Below are positions 47,101 to 57,245 of a stretch of 64,000 bases of DNA, piece by piece; position 1 is the stretch's first letter, and every line of letters begins with the position of its first letter. Source of the DNA: Hemerocallis citrina (Eukaryota; Streptophyta; Magnoliopsida; Asparagales; Asphodelaceae); the NCBI GenBank assembly GCA_017893485.1, contig CM030366.1, forward strand, positions 201,557,173 through 201,621,172. Reading direction: 5' to 3'. Under the pieces are notes generated by a model. It had not been told where the DNA came from and did no database searches. It was given only the letters and a program-made list of their open reading frames with translations. The translations under genes and the position numbers were made by a program.

Positions 47101-48610
47101 GATATTTTGTTGAGCCACTTGTTAAGTGGAATTTGTTCAGATATTTGTTCTTGAGTCTCTAGAGGTAGGTGACCCTAGTATACCGGTGTTTGTTCAGTTA
47201 TTTGTTGAGGCCCATCGTGGCAAATTTTCAGTTATTCAGATTTTGAGTCCGGTAGGGTACACTACTCTAGAAGATTTGTTCAGTAACCCAAACTAATAAG
47301 GACAGGCATTAGTAGTGTCATGACGAATGGGAACTTGAGTTATGCACCTCAGTATGGCTTTTGATGTAGGATTTAATCTCCTGAATTATCCAAGTAGTTA
47401 ACTTGTGATGTGTGATTTATCTCCGGAATTATCCAGGTAGTTAACCTGTGATGTGAGGTATATCTCCTGAATTATCCAAGTAATTATCTTGTGATGTGGG
47501 ATTGAACTACGGAATGATCGGAGTCGAGGCGACGCTTTTGGGGTATTATTGTGATAAGGAACCTATGTTTAGATGTGGGATGATCTCCTGAATTATCCAG
47601 GAAAAATACCTGTGATGTGGGATCAATCTCCGGAATGATCAAGCATGGGCAAATTATCATAGTTTATCTTCATCTCTTAGTAGTCATCGTTGTCAGCATG
47701 TAGTCATGATGTTTTCTTGAATCACTTTTATGCATTCGGATTTTCTGTTTTTACACACTTGGCTTTTGGTTTTGGTATCACCCATTATTCTTTTGTCGTA
47801 CTTCATACGTTAGTGTTTGATTATTATTTGTTGGATATTATGTTTTAAGTTCATTTATGCTATTGGTTTGATTTGTTACCACTCACACCATTTATGGCTG
47901 ACCCCGTAGTTTTGGGGTTAGGGTTCAACTCTAGCCTCACATGTTGCAGGTTATTGCTTAGATTGGAGGTTGGATGCTTGAGTGGGCAGGTTGAGATAAT
48001 TGGATTATTTGGTGATTGGTGTAAAACTGTAAAGGATATTTGAGATCATTACTGAGTTGTAAATAAAATATTAATGTGTGTTGAGACGTTTAAACTTCCG
48101 CTGTAATTGTAATAATTGTTGTAATAAAGAAGAAAAATTTTAGTGGTGTGGTTGGTGTTTATTGTTGTATTGAAGTGGATTGCTGGGATTTCGCCACTTA
48201 TTTTCTAAGCTCTCATATTAGAAATTTGGGGCGCTACAGAATCGGAGGAGGTGGGGCACCCAAACTGGGGGTGGGTGTGGTGGGGTGGGGGGGCTGCCTG
48301 GCCCCAAACCAGCCGCAACTCGCTGGACGCGCCGCTCGCTAGCCGTGCCGCCCCGTCGAAGGCTCTGCCAGAGCTGCGAAGGAGATCGCGCGCCTGAGCT
48401 GCGATGGAGAAGGTCGGGGTCGGTGGGGCGTGGAGAAGAGGAGAGGGGGGGACGACGGGGGGGGGGGGGGGGGGGGGCAGCGCTGAGGGCAAGCCGCCGC
48501 CGCCCCAAGGGGTTAGATCTAGGGTTTTCAAACTTTTGTCCTGAGCTGCGATTGTCCAGACAATTGTTGATAATATGGTGAGTTGAGTTGTTGAGTTAAG
48601 AATATGGAGG
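44114..48610 (-). mobile_element. LINE-like retroposon, short, inserted in the inverted Copia-5 LTR
   Basis: A 14-bp TSD ATTGGATGTGTCTT lies at 44100-44113 and 48611-48624. On the minus strand the element ends in an A-run (T-run at 44112-44124). Excluding a solo LTR it is only about 1.7 kb: a GC-rich 5' part, an open segment starting ATGGCATCAAAGGAGGAG (near 45391) and a 3' tail. No reverse transcriptase is seen, so it is internally deleted or non-autonomous. The phrase ACCCCATCTTTGGGCCCAAG occurs twice (44432 and 44943), showing internal duplication. Confidence 0.75.
45442..48238 (+). mobile_element. Second solo LTR of the TGTAGAACCC family, in the LINE
   Basis: 2797 bp, TSD GAATC (45437-45441 and 48239-48243). 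It is collinear with 7893-11123 but about 430 bp shorter. It keeps the leader donor AAAG|GTGAGT at 46062, the GTCGAC array (46610-46945) and the TCTCC-GAATTATCC array (47360-47645). Confidence 0.95.
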
Positions 48611-49293
48611 ATTGGATGTGTCTTATTAGAATATGAGAACATGTATTTGTAATACAGAATCCTATCTCTAAAAGAGAATATATTCTCTTGTTCATTTAAC
48701 GAAGATTATAATCTGACAATAAAATCCCATGGGTATATTTTACAGAAAAAATATTTTATTATATACAAAATTTTATTTTGTAAAAAATAAATTTTAGAGT
48801 CATTGTCAGATTGTATAAAAGGTTAAATGCGAAAACATGGTTTAAGTTACAAATTGACCCATGAAGGTGGTATCACGGATTCCAATGGTGCATTTGTGAA
48901 TATCGGTAAAGGAGGGGTGTCTTGTAGAACTATATTGTGACAGGGTCTAATAATAATGCAGATTTTAGTTAGGAAGCAAAATACAAATAAATAGTGGACA
49001 GTATTGTAATTTTATTCCAACTATGATTTCCTAAAGTTTCTAACCGTAGGCTTTCATCTCCTCTATAAATATGAGAGCAAAGCTAAAACCTAGCTGTTTC
49101 TCTTATGCCTCCCAACAAGATATAGAAGAAAATGAGAGGAAGAACTAGAGTTAGAATTGAAGGAGGAAGAGTAACAAGAAATCAAAGCTTGAAGGTAATA
49201 TTTATTGATTTCTAATTTTTTTATTTTATTTGAAATTAGATTAAGTATTAGATCATTGTGATCTTAGAAATAGAAAAGAACAAAATCCCAACA
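48611..49293 (+). repeat. Inverted LTR of Copia-5, second part
   Basis: It resumes at TTGGATGTGTCTTATTAG and ends CAAAATCCCAACA. It is followed at once by GTGATATCAGAGCC, a PBS for initiator-Met tRNA, so this LTR is a 5' LTR in plus orientation. Confidence 0.88.
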
Positions 49294-50763
49294 GTGATAT
49301 CAGAGCCACTTTGATCTATTTTTAATCAATCTTTTAATTGATTCTTAAATTTAAAATAATAATAATAATAAATTGAGTACAGCCGTCGTACTCCAGACCC
49401 AGAGATATTTTGGTCATACACATACATTTGTATGTTTTCATTTTAAGCATTGAATGTTACATCAATCATCAGATCTAGATTATTGGTCATACAAATACTT
49501 TTGGAAGTTTTCAATTTAAGCATTGAATGTAAATCATCCATTATATGAGATTGTATGCAGAACTAGAATATGACCAGCGCCCCGTACTCCAGATCCATTG
49601 AGATTTTTTTTTTGATGGGGAGTCAAGCCGCTGTACTCCCACCCTTACTGTTAATAATTTAGATCATAAAGTGTATACACCGTTTAGTTTTATGATTCTG
49701 TTCATATGGTTTTATGATCTAAATTGTTTTGATTTTTTTTTTATTATTAACTATACCAATAATTTAGATCTCAATTTTTTTAAAAATATAAGTTTGGATC
49801 TAATAATTATTCATGATTGTTAGATTTTTTTTATTGATATTAACTTGATATTTTGAGATCTTAGATGATATTGGTAGAAACAGTTATAATTAAAGGATTG
49901 TATAATTTTGTTTTCCGCTGCGTTACATTATTATACTGCCTGTCGATGTATGTGTATGTTTGTGAGAATCCCCCCACGACCAAAACTTGTTATTTTTTAT
50001 TCTGTTGTTCTGTGATGTAAACCTTCTTATGTTGAGGTAGTTTTATTGTAATTTAATATAAACCTCCTGTAGTTTAAATTTTGTAAATGTTGATGGAGCA
50101 AAGACAAAACAAAGAAAGAGGACATGAAGACTAGATCTCTCTCTATTGCAGGGATACAACTAAATATTGTTCTGGACATGTATTTGGTTGGGGGATGAAC
50201 GTTTTATTTTTGTTGATATTTCTGTTTTAAATTGCATTGAATGTTAATTGAGCCAAAAATAGATATGTCTTTTAATTTTCTCATATATAAATATCGAGTG
50301 GGAGAGGGTTCTTAATAAAACCCATGACCTTCCATTATCTATTCTCAATAGTATTAAAACGGTACATCGTCTTCATTTGTGAAGCTCCCTAACGGAGGGT
50401 ACTTAACATGAACTATAAGTGTTATTTTCTTTAAGTTAGAATATCAATTGGTAGCATGAAAAGGGATTCTCCCATCGAGAACTTAATTCATGCAATTAAT
50501 TTTAGATTCTTGATAATGGTGCACACTCGACCAATAAATAATGGTAAACTTCCCAACGGATATTTATCATTAAGTATGGGAGGCCAAAGAAATCGGATGT
50601 TAATTTAACATATCAAGTCTAAGAAAATTAATGGGTTTTCCGCTAGTTAGTGGGAGCAAATTTTCCCAACGAAAATTGTAACCATAAGATTAGTCATCCA
50701 ATTTTTCCCTATAAGTTTATGGTTTGAGGAACCCCATAATGATTATGATGAGAATTTAAAAAG
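49294..50763 (+). other. Inverted PBS and untranslated leader of Copia-5
   Basis: It starts with TGATATCAGAGCCA (PBS). The rest is AT-rich with no coding frame. Between 50385 and 50690 a loose motif of CTCCCWAACGGA/TTCCCAACGGAT form recurs (CTCCCTAACGGAGGG, CTCCCATCGAGA, TTCCCAACGGAT, TTCCCAACGAAA). Confidence 0.65.
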
Positions 50764-50843
50764 TTGTGAATAAACCAAAAATTGCTCTATTAATGAAATG
50801 ACAAATAAATAAATTTATTTCTGTCTAATCATATAACCCTACA
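50764..50843 (-). repeat. 80-bp stub of the native 5' LTR of Copia-5
   Basis: It matches 40377-40456 without visible mismatch, whereas the inverted LTR at 43684-43763 differs at two positions. It abuts Copia-2 sequence at AATACTTCTTATG. Confidence 0.88.
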
Positions 50844-51000
50844 AATACTTCTTATGATGACGATGATGACGATGATGATGATGTCGTCGGAGTTATTGTC
50901 GCCGAAGTTGTTGTTTGTTGTTGAGAAGAAGTAAATTTGTGTGATTAGAGTTAGTGATTAGTGAGGAAGAAAGGAATTTAGAGTTAGGGCTCTGATACCA

Positions 51001-51146
51001 CGATAAGGTTAATAGAGATGTTGGAAAATATTATTGAATTGAGAATTGATTATAACTGAGTACAATAACTTCTATATATATAGGAGAGAACCAAATATTA
51101 AACTCATATATAACCAATATGAGACTATATAATACAATATCTAACA
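51001..51146 (-). repeat. 5' LTR of Copia-2
   Basis: CGATAAGGTTAATAG...ATCTAACA, with its first base mutated from T. It is preceded by GGCTCTGATACCA, the complement of the initiator-Met PBS. TSD TACAC follows. Confidence 0.92.
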
Positions 51147-51151
51147 TACAC

Positions 51152-51432
51152 ATTATTTCCTGACACTCATCATAATCGTACACATTCAATTATTTCAGGA
51201 TATTGCTCTACAATATGAGACTCGTGCACCACAGATACATGGGAAAGCAATATATAGTAGTAATCACATAAGTATTACTTATGCATTGATTTCAAATCGG
51301 TAACAAACTAATTAATATATAAATTCTCCCATACAATAGGTACAATTTTTGCGAGGACTAAATATTGAACTTATGACCACTTGCTCCTCCCCGATTCTTC
51401 TTCGTCGCTGTCCATTTCTTCACTATGTCTAA
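51152..51432. other. 3' flank of the MYB gene
   Basis: AT-rich DNA between Copia-2 and the MYB stop codon. It should contain the 3' UTR and polyadenylation site of the MYB mRNA. AATAAT- and AATATA-like motifs occur but none stands out. Confidence 0.5.
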
Positions 51433-54400
51433 CTAACTGTCAGAGAAACAAAGCCCATGGTCCTGGCAATTTAAGAACTGGTCCAAATCATCAAGGTCGG
51501 AGTTGTGAAGGCCCCTCAACTGTTCAGAGGAATACAAACACCCATCGTTATTAAAGCTGTCGTCGTTAATGCGGTACTCATCCATTAACCCTAACTCATC
51601 ACTACTACAATTTAGTAGTTGTTCAAAGTTGAAGTCTGAATCAGGCAACCCGAAGCACTGGGTTTGAGCATCATCGTTTGGAGTATTACTAGTACTGCTC
51701 GTCAGGATTGGGTCTGCTGGGATTGACCGATCATTAAGGGGCACGGAAGTAGTTGTTAAAGGTGGGGTGGTGATATCAAGGTTGGTGGGGGTGGGAGGCG
51801 TTGCATAATTACGGAGCTTAAGGTTGAGATCTTGTATAGTTAAGGACCGCCTTCTCAACCGAGTATTCCAGTGGTTCTTTATCTCGTTATCAGTTCGACC
51901 TGGAATTCTTCCCGCTATCAGCGACCACCTGCAAAACAAATTAATCTCCCATGTTATGTTCCAACATTATACAAGTTATCGTTCGTATAAAGTACTGGTA
52001 AAATCATTTTTAATCTTTTGGTTAAATATGCACATAAACCAAAGATCGAACTTGTGATTCTTTTGTTCTTCTTCTCTGCATCTCGCAGTTACATGCAAGA
52101 CTAATGGTTTCCATGGTTTTAAATTTCGGATTTTGAATTCGTCTCGGTAGGGGGTGTTTCGTCTCGAATCGGATATCTCGGAAAAATGTGATCATATCGG
52201 ATGTTCATTTCCTATGCTCAATAAAATTTAAAAAAATTGTTACTAAATAAGATATTATATGTTCTACATGTCAATACTGTATAATGTAACTAATAATATG
52301 AATCAATTATGGTAAATCTTCGCATAATTTAACAATAATATAGAAGAGAATGTAATATAAGTATATAACTAAATTGAATTTGTATTGATTAGAAAAAATG
52401 TATTAGTTAATAAACTTACTAGACTTTGCATATATATAAACAATAGCGATACGAAATCCTCACAATATTTAGCTTAAGGTCCTATATTGAAAGACATATA
52501 TGCAAAAAAAGTCTAACAATTTTTAAAATATATTCACAATAATTTGTGTCTATTTCGCCTGATATTTTGCTAATTTCGGCAATATTTCGGTTGATATTTT
52601 GACAATTTTGGCTGAAATCTACACATTTCGGTTTAAAACGATGTAGAATATAAAATATGTGATTTCGCATCGGAAAACTAGCAAAAACGAAATTTCGGCC
52701 GTATCGAAGGAAATTTAAAACAGTAATGGTTTCTAGCATTGGTACTAAAACCCGAAACCCGGACCCGACCCGGACCCGACCCGGACCCGGCGTTGGATCG
52801 GAACCGACCCGATCTAATTTGGGTAGAGTATGGGTCCTAAATAACTACCCGTTGACATTTCGGTTCGGGTCTGGGTCCCCTAAAAATCGAACCGACCTGG
52901 ACCCGGACCCGAACCCGCAATAGAGAATTAATCAATAAACGAAGCGGACCCGACCCGGACCCGACCCGTTACCCGTTATCAGTGCCACTCAGTATATCAA
53001 AAATAGATTGCCAATCACTGACTCATAAATTAGTCAGTATATCAAAATCGGTACCCCTAATTTTAAGTAGCACAAATAACCATCTTAAAGTTTATTTTTT
53101 CAACTTCCTGCGCTCCCAAAATCTTTTAAGGAAAACGAAATCTTAGTTTCTGCTCACCAATTATTTGCCGAATCTACCTAAATTGGGGGCTTACTTACAA
53201 TTAACCCATGAGCCCCGTTTAGATACTTTAGTATATAAATGATGTAGAGGGGAATAATATAACTTCGAACCATAAATGCTCTGGTACCAAATATGTTAAC
53301 CAACTATAGTGATGTAATCCTAAGATTTATTGAGGTGCAAAACTCATTCTGCTTTCAAGTAGGCAGTGCAAAGTGCAATAAGCATAAGGAATAGATTTAT
53401 TAGTTTGAGAATCTGTATAGATGATACCTGAAATAGACAAGTTGTTATTCTAATAGAATTTCAAAACCATGTACTTCTAATATGAAATTGAAAGAAACTG
53501 CTTGTGCAATGAATGCCAAAATTACATTTGTGAAGCAACAGAGAGCCAAATTAGTTTCACCCTATTAAATGAGAACTGTTTGAGAATAAAATTAGTCTCT
53601 CAAGTATCCAATACATATCATTTTGAATGTATATCAGAGAGAAGGCAGGTGCCACTAGCACTCAGTACTGATTAATCTTTACCTCTTTACCTGACTAATT
53701 TTGAGTTAGTGAGTGGCACTTACTGATTATGGCAGTCACGAGTCGTATTATGTAATATTGTGTTATACTTTAAAGATCCAGAACCGAATCGGACCCGTGA
53801 TTAAAAATAGGACCCGGACCCGGACCCGGATCCAAAAGCGAACGGGTAACATTTCTTGTGGGGAACCGGACCCGGACCCGGACCTGAATTTCATGGGTCT
53901 GAGTCCGGGTCCAGTATTTGGACCCGTCAATGACCGGGTCCGGATCCGGGTATTGAGCTACCCGATCCGACCCGTCCCGTTACCAGTGCTAATGGTTTCC
54001 CAAAAATATGAACATTTTATGCTCTTCAATCAAATAAGGGAAGTAAGATTTTTGGTATATTTTCCACAAAGGTGCTCTTGAATATTATTACACATAAAAA
54101 ATATTGGTACCATTCACATATAAGCTCTAAAACATAGTTGTAATAGATAGCCAGTTTCACTAATTAATTACCGATTTCCAAGCAAATTATGAAGTCGAAT
54201 TATGAGGTCTTCTTCCTCCTCAGTGATATTCCCTCTCTTGATTCCAGGCCTAAGATAGTTCAGCCACCTCAACCTGCAACTCTTCCCGCATCTTTTTAGC
54301 CCTGTTTAACTTTTCAGACAATTAGCTAGCTGGTGTCTTCATTATATAAAATACAAACATCAGAATCTAATCAGATATCATAACATGTACTATTTTGTTG

Positions 54401-57099
54401 GATATCGTTAATGCGCACATCAGACATGGTACTATTTGTCGGAAATATGCCTCAAATTTTAGAGAATATTTATCTAAAATTTAGAACATTTATTCTGTGG
54501 TTCTTTTCTTTTAAATTTATATCTTTCTATATTTGGAATAAGCATTTTCCCCACATGGGGTCACTAAGAGCATCCACAGTCGTTTTTCTCATTTACTATA
54601 ATATGGCAGCTACAGTAATAGCAAATACGATCGTTCACTGCAGTCGTCGTTTGCTATATTTTTTCTATTTTTTAGAGAGACGGGTATCATACCCCGTCCG
54701 ATCGTTTCAAATAAATTAAAAAAAAATAATTACTTATTAACTATTAAACTATATTAATTAACTAAATTAAATAATATAAAAATAACTAAACCTAATTAAT
54801 ATACTAACTAAACCTAATTAATATACTAAAACTACTCCTAATTAATATCCTGCACAGCATTAAATGCTCCTTCTTATATGGACGGGTATCATACCCCGGA
54901 CGGGGGGGGGGGGGGGGGGGGGGTATGTGTCCCCGTCCCACCTTTTTTTTTTGTTTTTTCTATCGCTCAATCCTGAGCGTTCGTTTTATTAAAAAAAAAA
55001 AAGAACAAATAAAAAAAAGGGAGAGACGGGGTTTGATACCCCGTCCGGGGTATCATTCCCCGTCCGACCTTTTAAAAAAAAAAATTAAGAAAATAGGAGA
55101 GACGGTATATGATCCTCCGTCCGATAGGATTAAAAAATAATTAAATCGAAGAGACGGGGTATCATACCCCATCCTTTATAATTTGAGAATGCTCAGATCG
55201 TTTCTCATATTTGAGAAATGGAAATAGCAAGTTTGCCAAAATATGGGAATTTGAAAAACGACTGCAGCGTCTCTTTTGTATTCGTTTGCTATAATTTGGA
55301 AATATGGGAATTTTAGAAAACGACTGTGGATGCTCTAACAAATATAGAAATTCTATATACCTCATTCAAAAATTAATATTTCCATATAATATCTAGAAAG
55401 TTTTTTTTTTTTTATTATCACTCTACTTATTTTAAATCTTACCCTGAGTTTAAAAATAGCTATTTTGTCCTTCTTTTAGGATTAGGCTTAGGGATTTACG
55501 GTTTAGGGTTTAGGGTGTATGGTTTAGCGTTAGGATTATTTTAGAGTTAAGGTTAGGATTTTAAAAATGGCAAAATAGTCATTTTTAACTTTTAATTTTA
55601 GAAATAGCATTAACCCTCAACCCTAACCCTTAATTTTAATAGAGGGCAAAATAGTTATTTTTAAACTCGTGATAAAATTTAACATAAGAAGAGTGAGATT
55701 AGCAAGTTAGTGAGTTATATGGAATTATCAATTTGTGAATGAGGTTTATGGAATTTCCACATTTGTTGGTGACCCGTGTGGAATTGACCCTTGAAATAAT
55801 TGATGAAATCTTCTGTAATTATCTTGGGATATTTGTTAGAGATTTATTCATAATTTGATTGGGAAAATATATTTAACTTGAGTGTTAAGTTTAGTTGGCC
55901 ACTAAGTCAAAGACTATAAATACATGAGAATAGCTAGATTGTATCCATGAAATTAAGTCAAATAAATGCCAATAGAAAAAAATTAAGAACTAGCTATTTA
56001 ATTGATAGATTATTGTAATAAGAGGGAAAGAGAAAGAGAGACTAAGAGGCAAATCTAATTGAATGTTGGCTCCGAAAATTAATTCCTTGTTCTATTTTAT
56101 ACTACTTTTCTACTTGTTGTAAATCTGTTTTATTTTGTCAAATTCATCCAAGAATAATGAGTTGTTGGGTAACTATTCAATTCCGCGATTTTAACCTAAT
56201 ACTATTTTTCCTTTTTGATTTATCCCAAGCTTGGATATAACATAATTAACTAAACTTCGTATCTGGATATATACACTAACAGTACAACTTTTGTAAAGCA
56301 ATAAGATTTTTACAAACTCAAAGTTAACGATATAATAATTTTCTTGTGCAAACAAGATGTGCTCAATTAACCAAAAGGATCTTAGTAGTGTTTGGTACGT
56401 GTGGGAATGTGCCAGAGAATCTCAGATTCCCCCCTTAGATTACCTTGTTTGGTATGCAGCAAGTATAGTTTTGGAAGGAATGACAGATTCCCATGGAAAT
56501 TAAAATCCTTAGTTTGGAAGACTTTCAATTTCCCTAAAAAAACCATAGGATTTGAGAATTCCTATGAGGATTTCCATAATAAACAATAACGTAACAAAAA
56601 AAAGGAAAAAATCTCCCCCTAAAATCATGGGATTTGAGGATTCTAATGAGATTTCCATAATAAACAATAAAATAACCAAAAAAATACAATTATAAAGAAT
56701 TCCCGAAAATGCAATGTACTATACCAAACGTGATAATGCAATATTCCCAAAAATTTTCATTCCTACCCTCACATTCTCGGAAATCCTCTTGTTCCTGAGA
56801 ATCTTCCAATCCATGTACCAAACTGCCCCTAACTTTCATAATTCTATATCCATTTAGAAAATCATACATATATATACACGTACCAGAAAATGTATATACT
56901 TAAAGTTAGTACCGAAAACAATATTAAATGCAACGATACCAGCATTGAGAGGAAGAGATCTCCAATTCCTGTCACCGTGAACAACAACATAATTCACTAG
57001 CTTTTGATCCTCTTGAGCAGTCCAAGCTCCCTTATTCACCTCCACTACCATCTTCACTCGGCTACTCTTTTGGCTATTATTATTCTTCTTCCTCGCCAT
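51433..57099 (-). CDS. R2R3-MYB transcription factor
   Basis: Three exons: 57099-56940, 54301-54172 and 51928-51433 (786 nt, 261 residues). The middle exon is 130 bp, the classic R2R3-MYB size. All junctions are GT...AG and keep frame. R2 (about 22-72) has Trp at 26, 46 and 66. R3 has Ile79, Trp98 and Trp117. The motif [D/E]Lx2Rx3Lx6Lx3R at 85-104 indicates pairing with R/B-like bHLH proteins. R3 resembles flavonoid-pathway and epidermal-type MYBs such as TT2 or MYB5. The C-terminus is acidic and Ser/Asn-rich (ends [11 protein letters not shown]...), and no subgroup 6 motif was seen. The ATG at 57099 is chosen because the frame upstream to 57126 begins with GTG. Product acts in the nucleus; target genes cannot be told from sequence. 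No disabling change seen. Confidence 0.93.
51883..51903 (-). promoter_or_regulatory. Candidate miR858 target site in MYB exon 3
   Basis: On the minus strand the segment encoding PGRTDNE reads CCAGGTCGAACTGATAACGAG. It is about four mismatches from the complement of miR858 as I recall it, a regulator of many R2R3-MYBs at this conserved R3 position. Pairing strength was not computed. Confidence 0.4.
52112..52723. mobile_element. MITE-like element A in MYB intron 2
   Basis: 612 bp with imperfect terminal inverted repeats (CATGGTTTTAAATTTCGG versus CTGTTTTAAATTTCCTTCG). It has TTTCGG/CCGAAA-type repeats near both ends (52150-52200 and 52555-52710) and no coding frame. Flanked by TAATGGTTTC on both sides. 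Confidence 0.7.
52734..53989. mobile_element. GGACCC-rich foldback element B in MYB intron 2
   Basis: 1256 bp. The ends are GCATTGGTAC and inverted TTACCAGTGC, then long arms of GGACCCGACCC-type repeats (52750-52975) and their inverted counterpart (53810-53975). The arms can pair into a very GC-rich stem. The core (52979-53735) is different DNA: its edges match repeats of CACTA 2. The open frames at 52726-52923 and 53713-54081 are repeat translation and not believed. Confidence 0.75.
52979..53735. repeat. CACTA-2-related sequence inside element B
   Basis: 52979-53046 matches 29267-29334 of CACTA 2 (AGTGCCACTCAGTATATCAA, then ATTGCCAATCACTGACTCA). 53660-53735 matches the inverse of about 29205-29275 (TTACCTGACTAATTTTGAGT). 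The intervening 600 bp has no visible counterpart. Confidence 0.75.
54545..55793. mobile_element. Long-TIR foldback element in MYB intron 1
   Basis: Left-arm CACATGGGGTCACTAACAA and ATAGAAATTCTATA mirror GGTGACCCGTGTGG and TGGAATTTCCACAT at 55740-55785. The arms continue inward through TTTAAAAATAGCTATTTTG (55450) and its inverse near 55650, so each arm is about 200 bp or more. A Tourist-like MITE splits the left arm. Exact outer ends are uncertain. Confidence 0.65.
54568..55335. mobile_element. Tourist-like MITE nested in the intron 1 foldback
   Basis: The terminal inverted repeat GAGCATCCACAGTCGTTTT is nearly perfect at both ends, with TSD TAA (54565-54567 and 55336-55338), typical of PIF/Harbinger-derived MITEs. 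The interior carries GACGGGGTATCATACCCCGTC-like palindromes and a 23-base G run near 54902-54923. Confidence 0.88.
56385..56829. mobile_element. MITE-like element in MYB intron 1
   Basis: Ends GTAGTGTTTGGTACGTG and, inverted, GGGGCAGTTTGGTACATG. The interior contains mirrored GGATTTGAGGATTC/GAATCTTCC-type segments. The TSD is unclear (TTA on the left, TAA on the right), so the superfamily is open. Confidence 0.65.
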
Positions 57100-57245
57100 T
57101 TCTCTCAGTTTCTCTCTAAAACCCACTCACTAACTCTCGCGCAAAATTAAGTTTGATTTGACTAACAAAACTAGCAGGATTGCATTTACTGAAACAGTGA
57201 CACTGCTCAAGTTAATAAAGTAAAGATGGAGAAGAGAATAGAACA

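Larger units (their letters stand above)
39359..50843 (-). mobile_element. Copia-5, rearranged Copia with inverted LTRs, inserted in Copia-2
   Basis: The left LTR (39359-40456) and coding region (40457-43683) are on the minus strand. The next LTR (43684-44113 plus 48611-49293) is on the plus strand, followed by its own PBS and leader out to about 50763. Only 80 bp of the expected minus-strand 5' LTR remain at 50764-50843, identical by eye to 40377-40456. Flanks are GATAC (39354-39358) and AATAC (50844-50848), one mismatch apart, consistent with a single original insertion that was later rearranged or was rearranged before integration. Confidence 0.82.
34996..51146 (-). mobile_element. Copia-2, complete minus-strand Ty1/Copia element carrying nested insertions
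   Basis: LTRs of 143 and 146 bp (34996-35138 and 51001-51146) flank a PBS, gag-pro-int-RT-RNase H remnant and a polypurine tract. TSD TACAC lies at 34991-34995 and 51147-51151. Without the nested Copia-5 (39359-50843) it is about 4.7 kb, the usual Copia size. Frames are broken. It is the insertion nearest the MYB gene and lies beyond its stop codon, in the 3' flank. Confidence 0.93.
52102..53999. repeat. Three copies of TAATGGTTTC bounding two elements in MYB intron 2
   Basis: TAATGGTTTC occurs at 52102-52111, 52724-52733 and 53990-53999. The segments between copies are two unrelated terminal-inverted elements. The uninterrupted target would read ACTAATGGTTTCCCAAAAAT. A 9-10 bp duplication fits Mutator-type transposition. 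Confidence 0.8.

Noticed and set aside
48205..48642. Pro-rich frames at 48205-48642 on both strands
   Set aside because: They translate a long G run and GC-rich 5' part of the LINE-like element; there is no domain and the G run length is likely unstable.
43684..50763. Simple inversion or autointegration as the full explanation for Copia-5
   Set aside because: The first 80 bp of the LTR are present both in the stub at 50764-50843 and in the inverted LTR, which neither model yields on its own.
52726..54081. Open frames rich in Arg-Pro-Asp at 52726-52923 and 53713-54081
   Set aside because: They are translations of the GGACCC repeats in a foldback element inside a MYB intron.
57099..57126. Longer MYB start at 57126
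   Set aside because: The codon at 57126 is GTG. The first in-frame ATG is at 57099 and gives a normal N-terminus.
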